From positions 21,794-85,793 of the forward strand of contig SVHG01000012.1 in the NCBI GenBank assembly GCA_015055965.1: a stretch of 64,000 bases of DNA, written 5' to 3'. Positions 19,867 to 28,482 of this stretch are shown one piece after another; the first letter of the stretch is position 1, and every line of letters starts with the position of its first letter. A program made the position numbers and the translations under genes. The notes beneath the pieces were generated by a model, which ran no database searches, was not told the origin of the DNA, and saw only the letters and a list, made by a program, of their open reading frames with translations. Source of the stretch: Clostridiales bacterium. GTDB lineage: Bacteria; Bacillota; Clostridia; Christensenellales; Borkfalkiaceae.

Positions 19867-20637
19867 TTATTTATTTAACTCGTATAAAAGCCTTAATCCT
19901 TCAAGGGTAAGAGTTCTATCCGTATAATCTATACAACGGGCTTCCTTTGCTATAGTTTCGCCAAGACCGCCTGTTGCAACTACTATACAGTCCTTACCTA
20001 TTTCTTTTTTGGTTTTAGCTACTAAATATTCCACTAAACCTGCAAAGCCGTATAATAGACCAGCCTGCATATTAGTAATGGTATCTTTGCAAATAACCTT
20101 ACCGGGGAATTCCAACTCTATACTGGGAAGCTTAGCCGTTCCGTTCACTAAAGAATCTAACGCGGTTTTAATACCTGGGGCAATTACCCCACCAATAAGC
20201 TCGCCCTTTTCGGTTATAACGTTAATAGTGGTAGCCGTTCCAAAATCTATGCAAATAATAGGCTTTTTACCGCCGTACTTTTTAAAGGCCGCAACGCTGT
20301 TAACTATTCTATCTGCACCAACCTCTTTTGGGCTATCTACCTTAATATTGATACCCGTTTTTAACCCGGGAGCAACCGCAATAGCCTTTTTACCAAGATA
20401 CTGCTCGCACATATGCTCCATAGTATAGTTAAGCTGGGGAATAACGGAAGACATAATAATACCTTCTAAATCTTCAGCCTTAAGATTTGCGCTTGCAAGC
20501 AAATCACGAACTAAAACGCCGTATTCATCTGCGGTAGAATTTCTTTTAGAAGTAATTCTGAATGAAGCAATTAAATCATTTTCCTTAAAAATACCGAACT
20601 TTACGTTAGTATTCCCAATATCAATACATAAAAGCAT
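19867..20637 (-). CDS. coaX: Type III pantothenate kinase CoaX
   Basis: 256 residues. The N-terminal phosphate motif DIGNTNVKFG, then GADRIVN, the DFGTATTINVI loop and a late ATGGLGETIA are typical of CoaX in the ASKHA superfamily. It phosphorylates pantothenate, the first step of coenzyme A synthesis. The gene directly upstream encodes an ECF transporter S component, which suggests coupled uptake and phosphorylation of pantothenate. Confidence 0.96.
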   Translation of the reverse strand: MLLCIDIGNTNVKFGIFKENDLIASFRITSKRNSTADEYGVLVRDLLASANLKAEDLEGIIMSSVIPQLNYTMEHMCEQYLGKKAIAVAPGLKTGINIKVDSPKEVGADRIVNSVAAFKKYGGKKPIICIDFGTATTINVITEKGELIGGVIAPGIKTALDSLVNGTAKLPSIELEFPGKVICKDTITNMQAGLLYGFAGLVEYLVAKTKKEIGKDCIVVATGGLGETIAKEARCIDYTDRTLTLEGLRLLYELNK

Positions 20638-20648
20638 AAATTTTACCT

Positions 20649-21233
20649 TTAAATTTTTATATATTTTAAAACTTTATGAAGCGTGGGTGCTAAAATAAGA
20701 TTTATAGCTAATTCAATGAAGAAGTTAAAGGTTACTAAAGAAACCAGTATGAATACGATTACGTTAGTGCCGTTTGCCATAGCGTAAACGGAATTAGTCA
20801 TACATAAGCAACCTAAAATGAATAACGCGGTGTTAACAACGGGAACTATTGCAGATGCAACGAATACTGCTAAAACAGCTTTCTTTTCTTTAAGCATATT
20901 ATATACTAAACCGCTTAAAAAGCCTGCAACCGTAGTTTTTAAAACACAGGTTAAAAAGGTTACGATAGGATCGTTTGCCCAAATTAAAGCGTAAAATGGA
21001 ACCATACCCATTATTACTTGAATTAAAACCACCACCCCGCTAGCAAAGCCTAAAAGTGCGCCTACCCAAGGCCCAAATATAATAGCGCCAAGCACTAAGG
21101 GGATAAGTGTGAAGTTTAACTGAACGGGTCCGATAGATACCGTTCCGCCAACTGCTTGTAAAACAATTACAAGCGCAAGCAATACCGCAATACCGGTAAT
21201 TTGCTTAGAAGTAAACGTTAATTTACCTTGCAT
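20649..21233 (-). CDS. ECF transporter S component, probably for pantothenate
   Basis: 194 residues from the ATG at 21233, set by GGAGG five bases upstream. About six hydrophobic helices are visible, with the small-residue-rich first helix (GIAVLLALVIVLQAV) and the GPWVGALLGFASG segment usual in ECF substrate-binding subunits. No A or T components are in the window, so it presumably shares a housekeeping ECF module. Pantothenate as substrate is inferred only from its place 11 bases upstream of coaX. The 5' leader is long and structured. Confidence 0.82.
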   Translation of the reverse strand: MQGKLTFTSKQITGIAVLLALVIVLQAVGGTVSIGPVQLNFTLIPLVLGAIIFGPWVGALLGFASGVVVLIQVIMGMVPFYALIWANDPIVTFLTCVLKTTVAGFLSGLVYNMLKEKKAVLAVFVASAIVPVVNTALFILGCLCMTNSVYAMANGTNVIVFILVSLVTFNFFIELAINLILAPTLHKVLKYIKI

Positions 21234-21389
21234 AAAAACCTCCAATCGACTTTCTTATGAATAGCCGTTGATAAAAAAAATATTTATTTGCTTACGTCCA
21301 TCCCTAAAAAGGTGACGGCATAGCCTAAAAAATCACCGTCCGTTCAAAAGAGTAACGGCGGGAAAGAAATTCAAACCTGAATTCCGTTC
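21234..21389 (-). promoter_or_regulatory. Structured leader of the ECF-coaX operon
   Basis: About 155 bases of leader RNA. On the minus strand: a hairpin around GAATTCA/TGAATTTC; a stem CCGTT/AACGG that can be extended by CCG/CGG; and then GGTGA/TCACC enclosing GGC/GCC and followed by TTTTT, a terminator-like element. The extended CCGCCGTT/AACGGACGG stem and the terminator share two bases, so they compete. No consensus of a riboswitch class I know was found. Confidence 0.45.
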
Positions 21390-21395
21390 ATAATA

Positions 21396-21424
21396 ATTTT
21401 ACTTTATTTTTTTAACTTTTGCAA
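21396..21424 (-). promoter_or_regulatory. Sigma-A promoter of the ECF-coaX operon
   Basis: On the minus strand TTGCAA (21424-21419), 17 bases, TAAAAT (21401-21396). It would start transcription near 21389, giving the long leader. Confidence 0.7.
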
Positions 21425-21516
21425 CTGTTTTTTACTAATGTAACAAACTTTACCATTTTTGCGTACAATATAATGATAGCAAAAGTATGCTAAATTTATA
21501 AGGAGTAAAAAAATTT

Positions 21517-21744
21517 ATGATGAACTGTACGGGCTTTATGAATAACTCTAACTGTTATCTTTGGTTGCTTATAATCATTCTACTAGTATGCTGCGGTGGA
21601 TGCGGTTGTATAAGCAATATACTAGAAAAGCTTTGCGGCTGTGGATACCTACTACCCTTGCTTTTAGTTCTTTTATGCTGCTGTGGCGGTGAAAAAGGCA
21701 GACCTCGTGAACCCAAGCCCTTCCCCGGCTGCACCTGCAAATAA
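21517..21744 (+). CDS. Cysteine-rich small membrane protein
   Basis: 75 residues with 14 cysteines in clusters CCGGCGC, CGCG, CCCGG and CTC, two hydrophobic stretches (about 15-25 and 44-54) and a charged, proline-rich tail. It resembles the small high-cysteine proteins that databases label as chorion-class HCB-like in clostridia; their role is unknown, and metal binding or a spore/envelope function is possible. AAGGAG precedes the double ATG, TATAAT at 21469-21474 is a likely -10, and a terminator follows, so it forms a single-gene unit, one of the few on the plus strand. Confidence 0.8.
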   Translation: MMNCTGFMNNSNCYLWLLIIILLVCCGGCGCISNILEKLCGCGYLLPLLLVLLCCCGGEKGRPREPKPFPGCTCK

Positions 21745-21757
21745 TTTAATACATAAA

Positions 21758-21785
21758 AAAGGCGTACCGTTAAGGTGCGCCTTTG
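21758..21785. terminator. Bidirectional terminator
   Basis: AAAGGCGTACC and GGTGCGCCTTT form an eleven-pair stem with one G-T pair and a GTTAA loop between two convergent genes. Confidence 0.85.
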
Positions 21786-21787
21786 TA

Positions 21788-22546
21788 TTACTTAAACATA
21801 TTTTCTTTGTTTTTTAAAAATCTTTCTAAAAAGCGGATGTTTTCTAATTCATTGAATGAGGTTGATGAAATGGCGTTATCTTTTATTTCAAAAATTTCCG
21901 CATCTGGAATTGCGCACATTACGGGAGAATGAGTGCAAATGATAAATTGACAGTTATGCTCTTTTGCAAACAACGCAATTCTATACGCCAAAACGTATTG
22001 ATTGTAATAAGATAAAGCGGCTTCAGGCTCGTCTATCAAGTAAAAACCGCCAGCCTTTAGCCTAGAAAGGAAAAAATCACAAAAGCCTTCCCCATGCGAT
22101 TGCTGTGAAAGCACGCCTTTATACTGATTTTGCATTTCGTTTAGCGTTCTGTAATAAGGCATTAAGGCAAAGCCCTTTGCTTCATCACTTAAAGTAGGAT
22201 CTGCCTTTATTTCTTCTATTTCCTTTAAGGTTTCATCCATAATCCTATCAAATTTATTGATATAGCGAATAAAGCTTTCTGCAGAAAAGTGCAAGGACGT
22301 AGAAGGCTTTAGCTTTGAAAGGCGAAAATATTCATCTAAAGGGGCAAGCATATTATCGCTATCGTTAAAAACGCAGTTCATTTGCGTTGCGATAATTTTT
22401 AAGAGGGTGGATTTACCGCTTCCGTTTTCGCCTGCGAATATACTTATTGGCTTTGTAAAGGATAAGCCTTTAAAGTTTTTTATAAAAGGGGTAAAGGGGT
22501 AACCTTCCCCCTCTTTTATTTTCGTAATATTTTTTAAATAAATCAT
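21788..22546 (-). CDS. AAA/ABC-type ATPase (COG3910-like)
   Basis: 252 residues. A Walker A motif GENGSGKST occurs near residues 40-48, a Walker B FYLIDEPEAAL with the catalytic Glu, and an H-loop CTHSP, the pattern of SbcC/Rad50-like single-domain ATPases such as COG3910. There are no membrane helices and no linked permease, so it is unlikely to be a transporter subunit. It overlaps the tldE stop by one base and could be a partner of that protease pair, but a functional link is not known. Confidence 0.8.
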   Translation of the reverse strand: MIYLKNITKIKEGEGYPFTPFIKNFKGLSFTKPISIFAGENGSGKSTLLKIIATQMNCVFNDSDNMLAPLDEYFRLSKLKPSTSLHFSAESFIRYINKFDRIMDETLKEIEEIKADPTLSDEAKGFALMPYYRTLNEMQNQYKGVLSQQSHGEGFCDFFLSRLKAGGFYLIDEPEAALSYYNQYVLAYRIALFAKEHNCQFIICTHSPVMCAIPDAEIFEIKDNAISSTSFNELENIRFLERFLKNKENMFK

Positions 22547-23784
22547 TAGCCGTTGATTAGTTTCATGTTAACAACTATCATTTCTGATTCTGAAGCAGAC
22601 ATGATATTTTCCTTGCTTACGCCTATAAAGCCTTCGCCAAGCATTTCAAACACGTTACCGCTTGCGTTAAAGTTTGCAACCCTACCCTTGATTTCGCCCT
22701 TTTCTACCAAGAATGCAAGCATTACGGGCATACCGATTACGCCTTCAGTAGTAATATCTCCGCCTGAAGAAATAGCAATCCAAATTGCCTTTTTATCGCC
22801 AAGAAGGGCTTTTAAGTTAGGCGCAGTGCTTTCCGCATATAAGCCGGCAACCTCTAATCCAGGAACGCCGTCGTATGCTCCACCTGCCGTTTTAGAAAGG
22901 GGTAAGTTAAACATTGAAGCGCTGTTTTTGCAGTTTAAAATATTTTTTAAAACACCTTTTTCTATTAAAGGCGCTCTGTAATTTTTTGCAATTTCGCCTT
23001 CGCCATCGTAAAAGGCTGCGCTACGGTTAGTTTTGGGGTTTCTATCTACAGATATACTTAGTTTTTCGTTAAATATCTTAGTGCCTGCTTTACCGCTAAA
23101 TAAAGATCCGCCGGAAACGTAATATTCCGCAATAAAATCCTTAAAAATATGACCGCAAATATCATACGGCTCTAAAATAACGGGATATTCGCCGTCCGGT
23201 AAAACAACGGGCTCTGTGAAGAAGTTATCATGCAAAGCCTTAACGTCGCTAACGATTTTATCTTCTACCGATTTGCCGTATCTTCCAACGCTTGTGCCGT
23301 AATATGCGTCTGCTATATTAGAAGAGTCTTTATCTTTAACCTGAAAGAAAATTGATAAATTAGAGTTTTTAAAAGCAAGCTCCGTTTCTGCGCTATTTGA
23401 ATAACTTCCTGAATTTTCGGTTAAACGAACCTTACCGTTAACTAAAAATCTGGGGCAAGCGGTAGCAACCTTTTTAGCCACTCTTTTTGCAACTGAAAGG
23501 ATTTTTTCCTTTTCTACAACAGGTTTATCGTTAATAATCTGCTTTTTTACACCTGCATTAAGGGTTGAATTATATGGAATGCCACTTGCTAGCTTTTCTA
23601 TAGCTTGAGCTTCCAGCTTATCCATATCAACCTCGCCTAAACCACCGGCAACTCCTATTTTGCCCTCTTCATAAACGCGAACCGTACTGTTGCTTTCATC
23701 TATTTCACGGAAGGAATCCACCTTGCCGTCCGTTATATTTAAAGTTATTTGACTGCTTTTTCTTACGATATATTCTTTATTCAT
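22546..23784 (-). CDS. TldE/PmbA-like metallopeptidase-family subunit
   Basis: 412 residues of the TldD/PmbA family. It lacks the HExxxH metal site, as expected for the TldE (PmbA) partner, which forms a heterodimer with the catalytic TldD. Recognisable segments include the C-terminal region ISSGGDITTEGVIGMPVML. The TldD/E protease acts in maturation of some peptides such as microcins and in CcdA antitoxin turnover in enterobacteria; here the substrate is unknown. It lies 15 bases after tldD. Confidence 0.88.
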   Translation of the reverse strand: MNKEYIVRKSSQITLNITDGKVDSFREIDESNSTVRVYEEGKIGVAGGLGEVDMDKLEAQAIEKLASGIPYNSTLNAGVKKQIINDKPVVEKEKILSVAKRVAKKVATACPRFLVNGKVRLTENSGSYSNSAETELAFKNSNLSIFFQVKDKDSSNIADAYYGTSVGRYGKSVEDKIVSDVKALHDNFFTEPVVLPDGEYPVILEPYDICGHIFKDFIAEYYVSGGSLFSGKAGTKIFNEKLSISVDRNPKTNRSAAFYDGEGEIAKNYRAPLIEKGVLKNILNCKNSASMFNLPLSKTAGGAYDGVPGLEVAGLYAESTAPNLKALLGDKKAIWIAISSGGDITTEGVIGMPVMLAFLVEKGEIKGRVANFNASGNVFEMLGEGFIGVSKENIMSASESEMIVVNMKLING

Positions 23785-23799
23785 AATTCACCTCTACAC

Positions 23800-25137
23800 T
23801 TACTGAACGAACATTTTTGATACTCTTACGTAAGGACCACCAAAGCCAACGGGAAGGCTTGACTGTTCGTTTTTACCGCATCCGCCCATAACGAAGCTCA
23901 TAAATTCTACTTTATCAGATAAGCCGTCTATAAGCCCCAAGGTTGTGAATACGTCCCCTGAAATTACGCTTATTTTTACGGGACGAGTTATCTTTCCGTC
24001 CACTATTTCATAAGCAACGTGGGGCGCAATAGTAAATTTACTCATACCAGAGCCGTGTTTAACGCTCTTAATATAGTAGCCGAATTTCACACCTTCAAAT
24101 AGCTCTTCTTTAGTTAATTCGCCCTTTTCTATATAGGTGTTGGTCATGCGAACGATAGGTTCAAATGTGCAATCTACCGCTCTAGCGTTACCGGTAACCT
24201 TTTCGTTTAGGTATGCAGAGGTTTGCGCGTTGTGTAATCTACCCGCTAAAACACCCTTTTTAATAAGGTAATTCTTGCGAGCGTGCGTGCCTTCGTCATC
24301 ATAGGGAACGTAACCGCTACCAACGTTTTTTCCGCAATCCACTATAGAAAGCAAGGGGGATGCAACAGCTTTGCCAATTTGCCATTCACGACGAATGCCT
24401 TCGTCTGCAAGCATAAAGTCCGCTTCAGATTTATGACCGAAGGATTCGTGGGCAAAAATACCGGTGGCTTCAGGCGATAAAATAACGGGATATTCGCCCG
24501 GAGTAACCGCAACGCCTTCCTTTAAACAAGTTATTTGTTCCTTTAAAGACTGTAAAATGGCATTCTTTTTACCCTTTAATTTAGAAAATTCCGTTTCGCC
24601 AAACTGTTGGTGAGCTTGTAAAAAATCGCTACCGTTTGTTAGCGTACAAGAAAGGGAAATTCCGCAAGTTTGATAGTCGTATTTTATATAAGCGCCCTTG
24701 CTTGAAGAAAATTCAAATACACTGTTTCTATCCACGTAAGTAGCGCCCGGCATAGACATTAAGGGGGAAGAAGATAGCGTGGGAAGATAACTTTCTAATA
24801 ACGCTTTCTTTTGCGCAATATCTATATTTCTAACCGAATTTATTGCAAAAACCATCTTCACGTCGTTATTAACCTCAAAACGCTTAACGATACGGTTTTT
24901 TAATATTTTTGCGTTGGGCTTTGCTTGCGCGTAAAGCCCGTCTAATTTATTTTGAATATCACTTAAATCGGTAGTTGAAGCAAAAAACCACATTTTCCCG
25001 TCAAAAACACGAATAAAAGCTCTTTTTTCATTTCTTTCTTTGATTTCCTTTAAAAATCCGTTGGTGTAAGAAATAGTGGTAGTAAATCTATCCTCTACCC
25101 TTACGTCTGCATAAAAATTTTCTTTAAAATTATACAA
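23800..25137 (-). CDS. tldD: TldD-family zinc metallopeptidase
   Basis: 445 residues from a TTG at 25137. The frame is open for ten more codons to an ATG at 25167, but those codons contain the Shine-Dalgarno AGGAGG itself, eight bases before the TTG, so the TTG is preferred. The HExxxH site is in FAHESFGHKSEAD, and the C-terminal GGCGKNEQSSLPVGFGGP segment is typical. It is the catalytic half of the TldD/TldE pair. Confidence 0.9.
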   Translation of the reverse strand: MYNFKENFYADVRVEDRFTTTISYTNGFLKEIKERNEKRAFIRVFDGKMWFFASTTDLSDIQNKLDGLYAQAKPNAKILKNRIVKRFEVNNDVKMVFAINSVRNIDIAQKKALLESYLPTLSSSPLMSMPGATYVDRNSVFEFSSSKGAYIKYDYQTCGISLSCTLTNGSDFLQAHQQFGETEFSKLKGKKNAILQSLKEQITCLKEGVAVTPGEYPVILSPEATGIFAHESFGHKSEADFMLADEGIRREWQIGKAVASPLLSIVDCGKNVGSGYVPYDDEGTHARKNYLIKKGVLAGRLHNAQTSAYLNEKVTGNARAVDCTFEPIVRMTNTYIEKGELTKEELFEGVKFGYYIKSVKHGSGMSKFTIAPHVAYEIVDGKITRPVKISVISGDVFTTLGLIDGLSDKVEFMSFVMGGCGKNEQSSLPVGFGGPYVRVSKMFVQ

Positions 25138-25251
25138 AAGAGTAATCCTCCTATTTGTTTTCTTCATTTATAACACGCCGTTAGCTTAATATTCAACCCC
25201 TTTTTGTTAACAGGTTAAAATAAGAGTGCAACAGGTTATTATTTTACCACG

Positions 25252-25899
25252 TTATAGCGCTAAAAGCTGAGCGTAAATAATTTCCGCAAGGCGTTTTGCG
25301 CCTTTATCTGAAGGGTGCAATCCGTCCGGCATATAAATTTGACGTATGGTATCCACGGCGGGTTGTATACCGCTTATAGAATATAAATCAATAACGGGTA
25401 AGCCGTAATACTGTGCTACCCTCTTTTGCACGTCTACGTAATCCTTCAAGGGTAAGGTGGGAATATTTCTAATTTCCTTTACCCTATTATTTTCTGAAAG
25501 TCTATGCAATGGGGTTAAAATTACTATTCTTGCTTCAGGAAATTTCTTAAGCAAAGAAGTATATAAACAATGGCAAGCGCCAATATAGCTATAACCGTCC
25601 CTATCATCATCCGTACCAAAAGGCACGTCCCCATGGCCAAAATCGTTAGTTCCGCCAAATACTAAAATGATATCCGGCTCTTCCTTAACCTTTTCTACAC
25701 GGTCTATAAAGCTATCCTTATCTTCGTAAATTTCTTCTATTTGATGGGCGTAACGAGTTCCGCCTATGCCGTAATTATAAACGGTTGCGCCCGATAATGA
25801 CGCTAAAACTGCGGGATAGGCTTTTTCTTGTGAAGATGCGCCACATCCCTCAGTTATACTGTCGCCTATAATTACAATTTTTTTATCCTTTAACTGCAT
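25252..25899 (-). CDS. SGNH/GDSL hydrolase
   Basis: 215 residues, no signal peptide. Blocks of the SGNH fold are complete: GDSITEG with the nucleophilic Ser14, NYGIGG, FGGTNDFGHGD, and DGLHPSDKG with the catalytic Asp-His pair. These enzymes hydrolyse esters such as acyl or acetyl groups on lipids or carbohydrates. The lack of a leader peptide suggests a cytoplasmic role. It stands alone between tldD and the large surface protein. Confidence 0.9.
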   Translation of the reverse strand: MQLKDKKIVIIGDSITEGCGASSQEKAYPAVLASLSGATVYNYGIGGTRYAHQIEEIYEDKDSFIDRVEKVKEEPDIILVFGGTNDFGHGDVPFGTDDDRDGYSYIGACHCLYTSLLKKFPEARIVILTPLHRLSENNRVKEIRNIPTLPLKDYVDVQKRVAQYYGLPVIDLYSISGIQPAVDTIRQIYMPDGLHPSDKGAKRLAEIIYAQLLAL

Positions 25900-26003
25900 A
25901 ATTTTACCTTGTTTAAAAAGATTTACTTTATTATATCACAAATAGGTGCAAAAATCAAAAAAATTTATTAATTTGTTGCATTTTTATTTATAATAAGGTA
26001 CTA

Positions 26004-26045
26004 AAAAGCGCTTACGGCTTTTATTTTTTGCCGTAAGCGTTCTTT
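26004..26045 (-). terminator. Terminator of the surface protein gene
   Basis: A ten-pair stem CGCTTACGGC/GCCGTAAGCG with an A/T loop, followed on the minus strand by CTTTTTAG. Confidence 0.9.
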
Positions 26046-26062
26046 TTAATTTAAAATTGTGT

Positions 26063-27901
26063 TTACTTAACTTGCTCAACGCCGGCTTGCGCGTTTATTT
26101 TTTCTATCAACGCAAAAACTTCAGATAAGTTTATTTCATCTAAAGCATCAAGCGCATCTTGACTTGCGCTTAAGGTAAGTATTGAATAAAGATCGTTAAC
26201 GGTTAACGTAGTTAAAAGATCTTCTACACCGGTGCCGTTCATTAATTCGTTTAACGCGCCGTTTAAAATTAAATCGTCTAAACTAAACAACTTTTTGTCT
26301 AAAAGCTCGCCAACCTTTAAATCGGCTAATTCTCCCTCTATAGTGATATAGTCGTTTAGTAGCTCTTTAAGTGAAATTTCTTGATTTTCATCAAGCCATT
26401 CGTTTATAAAATCGGTTATTACAGCAACTATTTCAGCAACGTTGCCGTTTGCATTTTCTATATCGGTTGATATATCGCCGTTTGAACTATCGTTTTTAAT
26501 ATCTTCTATAAGCGCCTTTATATCGGCAATCTTAAGTGAAGATATTTGAGCCCAGTCGTAACCGGAATCGGTAACGAATTTAGAAATAGCGCCGTCTAAA
26601 TAGCCGTCTATATCTGCTAAGGTTAAATTTTCATTATTGGTTAAGAAGGTATCTATTAAATCCAAAGAACCGTTTAATAGCTGAGCAACGGCGTTAGATA
26701 AATCGGTTATAAATGCGTTTCCTTCTTCGCCATTTACGGTTATTCCCAAAGCCTCGGTTAGAAGCTCTTTAATTTTAGTTCCGCTAATTTCTAGCTTAAT
26801 ATCGCCAAGCGTTCCGCTTAAAACTTCTTTTAGTTGGGTTGCAACATCATCAATATTTTGAATTTCTTCTTCATTTACCAACGTTTTTGCAAGAGCTGAA
26901 ATATTGTTTATTACGCTATCAATATCTAAAGCCAAGGTAACTTCCTTAAACTGCCCTACGGTAGTCTTGTTGCCGTAAATATTAGATAATTGATTTTTTA
27001 ATTCCCATTCAAAATCTGTAAACTCGGTTGTATTGGCAAAATATGCGTCTACGATTGAATATACGGTAACGCTTTCATCAACGGTGATTTCAGTTAGCTT
27101 GCCGTTTAATAAATTGGTTATAACAGCGCGAAGCTTAACGTAACTCTTACTGCTATCAAACTCTAAAAGGTCAAAGAGTAAATTGGTAATCTCGTCTACG
27201 TCCGTATTTTCAATAAATTCCTTAAAGTAAGTGTAATCTCCGTTTGTAATATCGTATAAATCCTTTACCGTAATTGCTATACAGCGTTTAACAAATGAGG
27301 TTATTCCTGAAGGTAATAGACTTTCTAGCTCTGCGGGGGGATTATCTATTATAGAGTCAATTTCCACGCCAAACTGGCTTTCAAAATATGTAATAAGTCT
27401 TGTGTCGCCTATCATTTCAAGCTCGTCTGCGCTTAAAGCAAGTGGCTCGCCAGAGCCTATTTGATATTCAAAAATAGCTTTTAACACTAGGTTGAATGCA
27501 GTTAAATTTCCATCTTTATCTGCGCTATACCAATTACCGTCGTCATAGTAGTTAAAATTTAAAGTAGAGCCTAATGCGTATAACGCTAAATCGCCAACGG
27601 TAACGCCGTTAAAAATATCGCCTATAAGATAAGCATCCCCGTCACATAACATATATACGTCTTTTAAGGTAACTGCCTCTACGTTGTTAGATAGCGTTGC
27701 TTCCACGTCTACCCTTTCTACGATTTCTAAAGAACCTTCATCTTCCAAAGAGCTCTGCTCTGAAGAGTTTTGAGATAAGGATGATGAGCTTTGAGAAGAG
27801 TTATCTGCAGAGTTAAACGCCCCGCATAAAGCGGCAATACCAACACCCGTAGCGGATGCTAATAGCACGCTTAAAACAATTATTAATATCTTTTTCTTCA
27901 T
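26063..27901 (-). CDS. Large exported acidic helical-repeat protein
   Basis: 612 residues. A basic start and hydrophobic segment (residues 4-30, LIIVLSVLLASATGVGIAAL) form a signal peptide or anchor; the cysteine after it lacks a proper lipobox. A Ser/Gln-rich linker occupies roughly 31-56. The rest is strongly acidic and built of short helices that begin with a recurring pattern such as VTLKDVY, ITVKDLY, LTVNDLY, LTLADID and ISLKELL. No domain is recognised. The gene has its own terminator. It is probably a surface-exposed or spore-associated structural protein, which is inference only. Confidence 0.75.
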   Translation of the reverse strand: MKKKILIIVLSVLLASATGVGIAALCGAFNSADNSSQSSSSLSQNSSEQSSLEDEGSLEIVERVDVEATLSNNVEAVTLKDVYMLCDGDAYLIGDIFNGVTVGDLALYALGSTLNFNYYDDGNWYSADKDGNLTAFNLVLKAIFEYQIGSGEPLALSADELEMIGDTRLITYFESQFGVEIDSIIDNPPAELESLLPSGITSFVKRCIAITVKDLYDITNGDYTYFKEFIENTDVDEITNLLFDLLEFDSSKSYVKLRAVITNLLNGKLTEITVDESVTVYSIVDAYFANTTEFTDFEWELKNQLSNIYGNKTTVGQFKEVTLALDIDSVINNISALAKTLVNEEEIQNIDDVATQLKEVLSGTLGDIKLEISGTKIKELLTEALGITVNGEEGNAFITDLSNAVAQLLNGSLDLIDTFLTNNENLTLADIDGYLDGAISKFVTDSGYDWAQISSLKIADIKALIEDIKNDSSNGDISTDIENANGNVAEIVAVITDFINEWLDENQEISLKELLNDYITIEGELADLKVGELLDKKLFSLDDLILNGALNELMNGTGVEDLLTTLTVNDLYSILTLSASQDALDALDEINLSEVFALIEKINAQAGVEQVK

Positions 27902-28046
27902 ATATCACCTTTAAATTTATTCGTTTTTATTTGCTTTTTGCAATAAAAGACTTTTGTAAATACATTTTAATATTAAAATATTAACTTGTCAACAACTTTT
28001 ATTAAAAAATATTAAAATTTACCCCTCTGTTCCACTGAAAAGAAAA

Positions 28047-28076
28047 TAACCGCCGAAAAAATCAGCGGTTTATTTT
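28047..28076 (-). terminator. Terminator of rnpB
   Basis: On the minus strand ACCGC and GCGGT pair around a T-rich loop, with TATTTTCTTTT downstream, just after the RNase P RNA 3' end. Confidence 0.75.
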
Positions 28077-28084
28077 AAAATTGT

Positions 28085-28427
28085 GTTCGAGTCGACCTGT
28101 AAGCCGAGTTCTGTCTAGTGCGGTTATCTATCTAGGCTTACCGTTGCCGATAAGCTCAAGCGACCTTCGAACGAATATACCGGTCGAAGCCCCGATTGTA
28201 TATTCCTATCTTGCTTCAGGTGGGGTTTACACTGCCTCCCGCGTTACCGAAGGAGCGGTGAGCTCTTACCTCGCCTTTTCATCCTTGCCCTTTCGGGCGG
28301 TTCTTTTCTGTTGCACTTTCCTTAAAGTCACCTTCACCGGCCGTTAGCCGGCACCCTGCTTCGTGAAGCTCGGACTTTCCTCGTGACGATTCCTTCATCG
28401 CCCCGCAACCGCACAGTCGACTCAAAC
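28085..28427 (-). ncRNA. rnpB: RNase P RNA component, bacterial class A
   Basis: The minus strand contains the conserved core: a 5' region with GAGGAAAGTCCGAGC, a middle AAGGGTGCAA-like segment in the form GAAAGTGCAACAGAAA, GGTAAACCCC-type sequence as GTGTAAACCCC, and a 3' region with AGACAGAACTCGGCTTACA. The ends pair as GAGTCGA with TCGACTC (P1). It is the catalytic RNA that removes 5' leaders from pre-tRNAs. Open frames across this stretch on either strand are spurious. Ends are estimated from P1 and the promoter to within a few bases. Confidence 0.96.
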
Positions 28428-28433
28428 GCGTTA

Positions 28434-28462
28434 ATTTTAGCACAAAAAAGTTTTTTTGTAAA
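28434..28462 (-). promoter_or_regulatory. Sigma-A promoter of rnpB
   Basis: On the minus strand TTTACA (28462-28457), 17 bases, then TAAAAT (28439-28434) with a TG one base before the -10. The start point falls at the RNase P RNA 5' end. Confidence 0.85.
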
Positions 28463-28482
28463 GTGTTCAAGCGCGATAACTT

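Noticed and set aside
21555..21740. Minus-strand frame opposite the Cys-rich gene
   Set aside because: No ribosome site, Pro/Gln/Ser-rich antisense shadow of a well-signalled plus-strand gene.
28081..28470. Frames on both strands at 28.1-28.5 kb
   Set aside because: They fall inside the RNase P RNA gene and its promoter.
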